Notes under the pieces: model-generated | The model's database searches: none | Told to the model about the DNA's origin: nothing | What the model saw: the letters and a program-made list of their open reading frames with translations, nothing else | Translations under genes and position numbers: made by a program | Source: Larix sibirica | Taxonomy: Eukaryota > Streptophyta > Pinopsida > Pinales > Pinaceae | NCBI GenBank assembly: GCA_004151065.3 | Contig: NWUY0304405340.1 | Coordinates: 1-13,576 of the forward strand | Reading direction: 5' to 3' | DNA: 13,576 nucleotides | In this document: piece after piece, positions 1 to 7,063 of the stretch | Layout: each line of letters begins with the position of its first letter | How positions within the stretch are numbered: the stretch's first letter is position 1

Positions 1-15
1 AATTAGGAGAGAGAA

Positions 16-43
16 AAACGAGAACTGTGTCGAGTTCTCGTTT
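16..43. repeat. Inverted repeat, 11-bp perfect arms
   Basis: The arms AAACGAGAACT (16-26) and AGTTCTCGTTT (33-43) are perfect reverse complements around a 6-base loop. It lies just before the point where LINE coding similarity becomes recognisable, so it may be host DNA next to a truncated LINE, or part of the element. Confidence 0.7.
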
Positions 44-62
44 CATAGTATAAGTGGTTTTG

Positions 63-2103
63 TTAGCTGGAGTAGATTCTATAGATGAATGGATGGCTTA
101 TAAAGACATTACATTGTTTTTTTCAAATCATCTGGAATGTTGGTAAGCTCTACAAAATCCCATTTCTATCATCTCATAATTGAAGATCCAAAGCTTAATG
201 TGTTAAAGGATATTCTTCCATATCAGTTTTTTCATTTGGAGATTGGGTTCAAATATTTGGGTTTATTTTTAAAGCCCAATGACTACAGAATAAAGGATTG
301 GGATTGGATCCTAACTAAAGTTGAACGCAAAATTCATCACTGGTATTTTAGATTCCTTTCAGTGGTGGTAGACTTACTCTGCTAAACATTGTACTGACAT
401 GGATTCCTGTACACTGGATGTCCCTCTATAGAATTCTGAGTTCAATCATCAATAAGCTAAGGAAATAGTTTTTTAATTTCCTTTGGAATGGTGGAAAGGT
501 GAAAGGGGGTTTGATCATGACTGGATGGGAACATGGTTCTGTCCCTAAGTGTTGTGGTGGCTGGGGAATAAAAAATCTTTTCTTGTTTAATTCTGCATTA
601 AGACTCAAATGTTTTTGGAGGGTTTTATTTGGATCCTCTCTATGGTCCAAGGTACTTTTTGCTAAGTACATCAAAGATGACATTCTTATATGGATAAGGA
701 ATCCAAAAAAATCTTGTATCAATGGAGCTTCTATCATTTGGAGGGGTTTTATGCAGGTATACAACTGGATGGCAAAGGACCTCATATGGAAAGTCGGTAA
801 TGGCACTTCGATTTCGGTGGGTATCGACCCAATTTTGGGGATGGAATAAACTTACTCTCTGCCTAATGATATTCTGGTTTTTCTTAAGGATAGAGGTCTT
901 TACACGATGAACCTTATCAAGAAATCAAGGTGTCGGGCTGGTTTTTCCTCCTACTAGTTCTCTACATCGGATATGGGATTTGTTGGTAATACGGTTGTGG
1001 AATGGGATAGGTATATTCATAGTCTAAATTCAACAGGGTGTCGGCTCTCAGATGATAGTGATTGTCTTTTTTGGAATGGTAATCCCAACACTGGGTTAAT
1101 GACGGCTAAGTCTTCTTATAAAGCTATCATTAAAAACAAATGTCTTTATCCACAACAATGGTGGTATAAGAAGCTCTAGAATTGGCGATTTCCTTTAAAG
1201 CTTAAGTGTTTTATGTGGCAAGCTTTATCTGATTGTCTAAAAACATGGGATAAACTTATTGTCAAAGGTTGGTATGGGACGAGCATTTGTATGCTCTACA
1301 AATCGAATACTAAGTCTTTAAATCATTTATTTGTGAAGTGCTTGTTTTCCAGAATGATATGGAGCATGATTATATCGTCGCTGAAGATCAAGGTTGAATG
1401 GTTGTCTGATATTTTTTATAAGTGCTGCCTGGAATGGATTAGGAATTGCAAACTCTATCCTGAGCTTCCTGCTCTGATTTCATGGGCTATCTGGCTTTCA
1501 CGCAATAGAGCTATTTTTGACAATATTGTTCCTGATGTTGAACATATTTTTTTTCAAATACTGAAGATGGTAAAGGAGAATCGCAAGGGAATTGGTGCAC
1601 AAAAGAAACCAAAAGTTAATAGTTTCGATTTCCAGATTAAGAAGACGACTGCCTTCTTCGACGGTGCTGCAAAATATGGTTTATGTGTTGCAGGTGGAGT
1701 TATCTTTCTTAGCAATGCACACTATTACACTCTCAGGTTTAATTGTGGGCGCGGTACTAATACGAAAGCAGAACTTTTGGCACTGTGGCGCATTCTAAAA
1801 GTTGTTAACATCTTTGGTATTGTTGATCTCATAGTCTTTGGAGACTCTAGGGTGATCATCAAATGGGCATGTGGTCTTTACAATATGCAGGTGGCGTCCC
1901 TCAAACATTGGTGTTATCAGATAAAGGAAAAAATGAGATTGTCCATGTCCCTTTCTTTTGAACATATTTTCAGACAACACAACTCGATGGGTGATAAATT
2001 ATCTAAGTTAGCATTGAATGGTGATGAAGGATATATATACTGGGAGGAGCTTCAGGATGGACACGGAATCGCGAATGGTTCTGTATATATTTATGAATTA
2101 TAA
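63..2103 (+). pseudogene. LINE pol pseudogene: RT C-terminus, zf-RVT and RNase H
   Basis: Recognisable LINE pol motifs run through the region: KYLGLFLKPNDYRIKDWDW near 257-310, WGIKNLFLFN near 562-591 and WRFPLKLKCFMWQAL near 1183-1227. The reading frame is broken. A likely indel in the T-run at 116-123 changes frame (frame 3 to frame 2), and another near 355-362 changes it again (frame 2 to frame 1). From there one frame runs to 2103 with in-frame stops at 466-468 (TAG), 847-849 (TAA), 955-957 (TAG) and 1177-1179 (TAG). The last replaces a Trp expected before NWRFP, consistent with a TGG to TAG transition. In the zf-RVT part the second Cys of the expected CxxC is Tyr (TAC at 1297-1299). The element cannot encode an active polymerase. 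Its neighbours give no sign of host co-option. Confidence 0.88.
1213..2103 (+). pseudogene. Longest open piece of the LINE pol: zf-RVT plus RNase H domain
   Basis: This is the last uninterrupted part of the LINE pol frame (296 codons, first Met at 1213). It is a fragment of the broken pol and not an independent gene, since the same frame continues upstream across the stop at 1177. Residues about 26-43 are the metal-binding region, damaged as CxxY...H...C. Residues about 145-270 are a plant-LINE type RNase H fold. The four acidic residues expected for catalysis are all present: D150 in FFDGAAK (1660-1662), E187 in TKAELLALW (1771-1773), D211 in FGDSR (1843-1845) and D261 in NSMGDKLSKLAL (1993-1995). 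RNase H would degrade the RNA strand during retrotransposition. Whether this piece is ever expressed cannot be judged here. Confidence 0.8.
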
Positions 2104-2275
2104 GTTAGTGCAGTTATCCTGTTTTTTCTTAGGGTTTTTTTTTATAGGATCTGGAAACTAATGTTATGTACTTGAACAATTATATTTTTTGATATGTCTC
2201 CTGGAGACTAAAAGCCATGTACTATTTGATTCTTAATGAATAATAATAGTATTTTTTTTTTTGCTGAAAAAAAAA
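2104..2275 (+). other. LINE 3' UTR and poly(A) tail
   Basis: Non-coding T-rich sequence follows the pol stop and contains ATGTACTATTTGATTCTTAA and an A/T-rich AATGAATAATAATAG stretch. It ends in a T-run (2251-2262), GCTG and an A-run (2267-2275). The A-run marks the priming end of a LINE insertion. The base composition and text change directly afterwards, at about 2276. Confidence 0.75.
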
Positions 2276-2965
2276 GATATCCGATCCACATAGCAATTCA
2301 GATGACTGCCTTTGTGTGGCTTTTGGTTTCATTGCTGACTATGGATTAATATTTAATGGCCCTGGAAATGAATATGTAACCACATCCTTTCCCCTGGTCA
2401 CAAATTGTATGCATTCATTAAATTTAACTTAGAACATAATCTTCTTCCTCCTTATATCCTGTTCCGCGCAGACTAATGGTGTTGTAATCACTTGTCGACT
2501 TAGGCCTATATCATGCTACCCAATTAAATGGAACAAAAAAATAATTTCTTTAACAGTTTTTGGCACGAACTACGGTGATTTCATGGTTGTGTTCCATATG
2601 GGGAGATTCATCAAAACTCCGGATAGTTAAAAGGAACTTTGAGGAATAAAGTGAATAAATGGCATGGGAAATGTCTGTATGATTATTCACAGTTGCGCCC
2701 TCGGGTATTCCACTATCAATGATAGCTTTGTTTTCAAGCATGTGTCGATCTTCTTCAAACCGACAAGAGAAATTTAATCCCAACTCCACTCACTTGGATA
2801 GCTCATATAATGCACGCGTCAATGCATTGCTTATCTAATGGCGATGAACCTCCATTTTTAGGAAATGGAAACTTATCTTCTGGTGGCCAATGTTGCATCA
2901 CTATTGATTAAACTTAGAATCTGTTGAATAATAATGGGATTGTATAGTGTAATTTGGAGAAAGAG
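2276..2965. other. Spacer after the LINE, no gene recognised
   Basis: This flank is less AT-rich than the DNA from 3140 onward, and short protein-like stretches can be read. One is a + frame of about 30 codons from 2302 without a stop; another is a - frame from 2789 to 2550 of 79 codons with an ATG start. Neither matches a family I recognise, and every frame is interrupted soon after. It could be a very old pseudogene or transposon remnant, or simply unique spacer. No RNA gene or promoter signal stands out. Confidence 0.4.
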
Positions 2966-2970
2966 CGGAA

Positions 2971-3090
2971 ACTATCAAAGACATGTGCTGACAAGTTTTT
3001 GGAGCCTCAAAGGACAGCATGTGGGGCACTATCAAATAATGCTCTGACAAGGATTTCACCGGAGCACTATCAAACAATGCTCCAACAAAG
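2971..3090. repeat. Three diverged copies of a 25-bp motif
   Basis: Copies begin with ACTATCAAA at 2971-2995, 3028-3052 and 3066-3090. Each continues with a variant of the core nATGCTCTGACAAGG. The spacing is 57 and then 38 bases. The third copy with its flank (3061-3083) is also a short hairpin, with arms GGAGCA and TGCTCC. An open frame of 62 codons crosses the array, but its first codon is TTG and it looks incidental. Confidence 0.7.
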
Positions 3091-3142
3091 ATCTCTATCT
3101 CACCACTTTTCCTCTAACCTTATAACATTGATAAGAAATTAG

Positions 3143-3653
3143 TTACATTGCAACTTTCCTTCTTATTAAAATAAACTTTCTGAAAATCACAAAATAAAAA
3201 TGAAAAAAATTCAAATAGAAAAAATTTAAAAGAAAGATTATTTTCCACAAGGAATGAGAATCCTCTCACCCATAAATAGTGATTTCAATGATTTTTCATG
3301 TTTAAGAAATCATGATTTAATATTAAAAAAAATTAAAATTATGAATAAAGAGATCTCTTTATTGTTCGGATCCAAATAAGTTTCGATACTCTCTTAAAAT
3401 TTTATATTCTTATGATATTAAATAAAATGATAGGAAGAAAACTATGCATTAATCATTTAAAAAACTAAAATGTTTTAAAATATCGTATTAAGTGAACTAT
3501 ATGTTAACATATTAATTGGTGTGAAGTTAAAATTAATTAAAATTAAAGTTTAATCCAATATTATTTTTTCCATAATGGAATTTAAAAACGATTAAAAATT
3601 AGGTAGGTTTTAAAAGTTATTATATAACTTTGAATGACGTGATTAACCTAATT
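3143..3653. other. AT-rich spacer with a 20-bp palindrome
   Basis: There is no open frame of note and no gene-like composition. A and T runs dominate. The only distinct structure is the perfect palindrome AATAAAGAGATCTCTTTATT at 3344-3363. Confidence 0.6.
3344..3363. repeat. Perfect 20-bp palindrome
   Basis: AATAAAGAGATCTCTTTATT equals its own reverse complement with no spacer. In AT-rich DNA a palindrome this long is possible by chance but uncommon. No function is implied by the surroundings. Confidence 0.85.
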
Positions 3654-3727
3654 ATGTTTAAAACTATTGCAAGGAACAACTTAATAATAGATGTTTAAAA
3701 CTATTACAAGGAACAACTTAATAATAG
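3654..3727. repeat. 37-bp tandem duplication
   Basis: Units at 3654-3690 and 3691-3727 begin with ATGTTTAAAACTATT and differ at one base (G versus A at unit position 16). The near identity means the duplication is recent compared with the surrounding degenerate repeats. The unit word CAAGGAAC occurs again at 3841, just downstream. Confidence 0.92.
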
Positions 3728-3780
3728 AACCAATTTCCTGTGTTAATTCATTAATATTAGAAAAACTGTTGACATAGTGT

Positions 3781-3992
3781 ATAAAATTAACTTTTGGAAT
3801 GCACTATAAAAGTAATCTGTTTGGAGTTGAGTAACTAGTGCAAGGAACCATTTTTTTTTCACATAAAAAATGGTATTAGTATAGAAAATTAACTTTTGGA
3901 ATGTACTCTAATAGTTAAAAATATGTTTGGCGTTGAGAGTTGTTATGATGTTATTAATATGTTTGGAGTTGAGAGCTGTTATGATGTTATTG
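3781..3992. repeat. Nested repeats: 102-bp spaced duplication and 36-bp tandem pair
   Basis: The word AATTAACTTTTGGAATG occurs at 3785 and again 102 bases later at 3887, each followed by a GTTTGG(A/C)GTTGAG element. The second one is itself duplicated in tandem as 36-bp units at 3921-3956 and 3957-3992 (ATATGTTTGG(C/A)GTTGAGAG...), with three differences. Between the two halves lies a small hairpin with arms CCATTTTTT (3848-3856) and AAAAAATGG (3865-3873). The block resembles the interior of a non-autonomous transposon, but I see no terminal repeats that would prove it. Confidence 0.75.
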
Positions 3993-5303
3993 AGTATTGG
4001 TATAAAGAAATTAAATGAGGTTTTTTTATGTTCTATTTTTTTGGAATTACTATTGATAAATTAGAGGTATGTTTGAAAGAAGTAAGTTGTGATAATATTT
4101 TACTATAATCATCATCATTCTTCTTTAAATTGATAATATTGATTTTATGATAAGGTGGATCACTTTGATCTTGATAAGCAATTAAGAATTCTCAAGCATT
4201 CTTATTTTTTATATGAAATAACAACTTAAAGGAAGTTACTTCATATAAATATCTCATAACCTACCATCATCACAAACTTAATTGAACTATAACATTAAGA
4301 AAATGATTAATGAAGGTCCACGACTCTCTCACTCATATTATCTTTAATGTATGTGAAACTTGAGGTTACTACATCTCTAGAGAAGAAGAAGATCTAGCAA
4401 ATACAAAGACATTTCATAATTTATAATCTTAAAATTTAAAAGCAATATACTCTCTTATCCTCCTCATACATGCTAGTCTTCCACAAGTGGGAGTATGACT
4501 ATGACTAAGTGATTAATATATAAGACAACTAACATGAAAGACAAGAGGCTTCCTAACATATAGTCAAAGTCACATGCATCTCAAGAGAGGTTGGTATAAA
4601 ATGACAAGCCTTTGCTAAATTATTGGAGAAGACATGAGGAAGTTATTATGTAGAATATTGATACCATTAAAAATATTGTCACATCTACATATAAGGAGAA
4701 ATTGTGATGCATAAAGAAATAGGGGAAAATATAAGATTAAATATTATAAAGAGGTCATTAACCCTAATTTAAAATATACAAATATATTTCTATTATAACT
4801 AGTTTAATAAAAAAAGTCAACACTTTTGAAATATAAAAAACTATCTCTTATTAGCTTCATGATGATGATGATGATGGTTAATGTCCACTTAGACCAATTT
4901 TAGTTTATCAAACTTTAAGAAAGAAAAGTAAAGAACTATTTGTTTGCTTTCCAGTTTTATTTATAAAAGAATGTGTTGGACAATTCCTAAAAGTCCATTT
5001 GATAAAAGAATTTGCCATATATATAATATATAAAAAAAAAAGATGAAAGACTAAAAACACATTCTCTTGATGTTTGATATATCCTCGTTTAAAATGGATT
5101 TAGACTAAATTTTTTTTTTTATTTAATTAAATTATAATAAAACTAGATTTGAAATTTATTCACTTTATTGTCATCTTTATTCTTTTTATTAATTTTTTAA
5201 ATTATTAATATAAACATTTTGTACTAAATTTTAATTTAAAACAATATTCACAAATAAGTTTTCAACACATGTGATCAAATAATTAATCAAAACTTTGAAA
5301 AAA
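3993..5303. other. Long AT-rich intergenic spacer
   Basis: No coding frame is supported. Small structures seen are an interrupted inverted repeat with 12-bp arms and one mismatch (4211-4222 and 4235-4246, ATATGAAATAAC against GTTACTTCATAT) and the (ATG)6 microsatellite at 4859-4876. No tRNA or other RNA gene was recognised. Confidence 0.55.
4859..4876. repeat. (ATG)6 microsatellite
   Basis: Six perfect tandem ATG units are followed by G. It is non-coding and a simple-sequence tract of the kind that varies in length between individuals. Confidence 0.95.
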
Positions 5304-5351
5304 TGGAAATTGAAATTGAAATAGAAATCTAAATCGAAATCGAAATTGAAA
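5304..5351. repeat. Hexamer array (TNGAAA)8
   Basis: Eight consecutive hexamers: TGGAAA, TTGAAA, TTGAAA, TAGAAA, TCTAAA, TCGAAA, TCGAAA, TTGAAA. The first base and the final AAA stay constant while positions 2-3 vary. Confidence 0.93.
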
Positions 5352-5722
5352 TGGACTTCAGGAAATTTCATGGATAGGGGCTTGTTTTTAAGTGGTTTAG
5401 ATAAACATTGTGGAATTTAAAAGTTGCGTAACACAACTAAACATTTTGGCTAAATATTATTCAATAGAGTTTGTTTAACAAATGACATCAAGGCAGTTTG
5501 ACTAAGGTAGAGAATATGAAAAATCAAAATCACAAAAACCACATGTGAATTCAATAAATAATGAAGATTCTGTATCATTATCGTGATTAACGAGAATAAT
5601 GCTAAATAACGTTGAACAACCTTATCGACAAAAATAAAAACATGAGAGCACGTCGTAGCAGTGGAGAGGGCGCGAGTCTTCGGAGGGAAGGGGGCCAGCA
5701 CTGCCAATATTCAACATTAGAC

Positions 5723-5735
5723 TTGACTTTTGCTT
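5723..5735 (+). promoter_or_regulatory. W-box-containing word, copy 1
   Basis: TTGACTTTTGCTT includes TTGACT, the core bound by WRKY transcription factors. An identical 13-base word occurs at 6363-6375. WAK-family genes are often stress responsive, so WRKY control is plausible, but it is inferred only from these words. Confidence 0.4.
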
Positions 5736-6068
5736 TAACGGGAGATTATTGTTCGTTGGGGACCCAGAGTGGAAACTCATGAAATTCCATCATGCTTGCA
5801 ATCATAGGGTCCAGTTCCAGCTTTAGGCTCCTCCGCCTAAAATATCTTGCGAGGCAGAGGAACAGGCACGTAGCGGTGGGAATCTGATGGAAGAGGCTTC
5901 CGGCCGCGGAAAGTTTACCGGCGTTCTGATACATACACAGAAAAGTATTCTTCTTTGTTCGATTTCGTTTTGTGGTGTGGAGCTGAAATTTGTTTTCTTT
6001 CTTTGCATTTGAAGCGGCTCTGGAGGTGGATGCTTTCACGGCATGGCTAGGAGCTCAAAATTGTCAAG

Positions 6069-6991
6069 GTAATTAGGGAAATCTTTATTGTCAAGAAATT
6101 CTGCTGGTTTTCAGGGTTTTCTGAGGGAAAATGGATGAATTTATGCCTGAGAAATCCCTGCGTCACCTGTATAAGAAAAGATTTGAGCGTTTGATGTTGA
6201 AATTTTAGGTTTTCGACTTTTGGCTTCGGAATTTTGTGTTTTATTCGGCATAGGTTGCAGTTGAGGTATAGTATTAAAGATTGTGTTGAATAGCTGCTTC
6301 TTGCTTCACAGATTGTTTCACAGAGAGTCGACCTCGGCCTGATTTGGCTCAATTTAGGTCTATTGACTTTTGCTTCAGTTTTTCCTTTTTCAATACGAGC
6401 TCTGCGATCTTCGTAAGATGCTTTCGAGGCATTCCCGGCTGTCTATAGGCATGGATTTGCTCCGGTTTATCTGTTTTGATTTCAAGAATATACGCTCCGA
6501 GACTGTACAAATCCGCAGTCATCGGCATGTTTTATGTAAAACGGTGCTGGATTTACTGGACAACGATGGACAACTTAACATGTCTCTAGTTCTACCGTCA
6601 ATCTCTATTCATAGGGTTTGCATCACTGTCTTGCTGTCCATTTACTCTCGTTCACAGCTATTGCAAACGCCCGTGATTTACTTTCCTCAAAGCCTACAAT
6701 TCTGTCAAACGGCTGTATAAAGCCACGGCGATTCCATCTCGTCAATTGCTCAATATAGTAGTTTTTATTTATCCGTTCCTTTAATGCCTTTTCCTCCATA
6801 AAGTTTGACAATTTATTCGGTTTTCAGCAAAATTATAGGCATATAGCTTCTTTGTTGATATCAGATACTCAAGATACTCAAGCTCGTCCCCGCTGCGGCC
6901 GCCCTCCCAAGCTAGTATTTTGGAGGTTTGAACAATTCATCCGTTATTTATGGCACGGCTGACGATGTTTTGTGAATTCTTTTGTTTGCAG
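6069..6991 (+). other. Candidate 5' leader intron of the WAKL gene
   Basis: The 3' end is good: a T-rich tract, TTTGCAG ending at 6991, and a CTGAC branch-point-like word at 6959-6963, 28 bases before the AG. The most consensus-like donor upstream is AAG|GTAATT at 6068/6069; another possibility is GTAAGA at 6413. If correct, a short exon from 6992 would carry the last 72 leader bases. It has an in-frame TAA (7058-7060) before the start codon and no other ATG. Only the acceptor is well supported; the donor is a guess. Confidence 0.35.
6363..6375 (+). promoter_or_regulatory. W-box-containing word, copy 2
   Basis: Identical over 13 bases to the word at 5723-5735, 640 bases downstream of it and about 700 bases before the WAKL start codon. 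If the leader intron proposed here is real, this copy would lie inside the transcribed intron and not in the promoter. Confidence 0.35.
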
Positions 6992-7063
6992 CAGTCCTTC
7001 TACGACATTTATCTGCTGAAGCATAGTCGAGGAATCCCTTTACAACCTCTGATACATTAAGAG

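Larger units (their letters stand above)
1..2275 (+). mobile_element. Decayed plant L1-type LINE (non-LTR retrotransposon), 3' portion
   Basis: The stretch carries, in order, the C-terminal end of a reverse transcriptase (from about 63), a zf-RVT-like region (about 1190-1345), an RNase H domain (about 1640-2040), a stop at 2101-2103, a roughly 160-base 3' UTR and a terminal A-run (2267-2275) preceded by a T-run. This order and the poly(A) end are typical of plant L1-clade LINEs. The endonuclease and the catalytic FADD part of the RT are absent. They lie upstream of the window or were lost by the 5' truncation common in LINEs. Coding similarity is not visible before about position 60, so the true left edge is uncertain. 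A target-site duplication could not be found because the left flank is not in view. Confidence 0.88.
5640..7063 (+). promoter_or_regulatory. Probable upstream region and leader of the WAKL gene
   Basis: Around 5640 the DNA becomes clearly richer in G+C than the preceding spacer (for example CCGGCCGCGG near 5901 and GCGGCCGCC near 6895). It stays mixed up to the ATG at 7064, as expected for a promoter and 5' leader. A CCAAT word lies at 5704, and two copies of TTGACTTTTGCTT, each with a W-box core, lie at 5723 and 6363. A good 3' splice site at 6990-6991 suggests that an intron separates part of the leader from the coding exon. No convincing TATA box or transcription start could be picked. Short open frames on the - strand here (for example 5746-6039) lack a convincing ATG start and family similarity. 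Confidence 0.45.

Noticed and set aside
426-806. Open frame of 126 codons on the - strand
   Set aside because: Antisense of the LINE pol, which is clearly readable on the + strand here.
6370-6540. Short - strand frame containing DLYSLGAYILEIKT, which resembles kinase subdomain IX
   Set aside because: Only about 56 codons, with none of the neighbouring kinase motifs (HRD, DFG, APE-like) in any nearby - strand frame. The likeness is probably chance.
6370-6720. Open frame of 116 codons on the + strand in the WAKL upstream region
   Set aside because: No recognisable domain or signal. It lies in the probable leader intron or promoter, and its composition is not clearly coding.
6623-6811. Open frame of 62 codons on the - strand
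   Set aside because: It begins with TTG and not ATG, and has no similarity I recognise.
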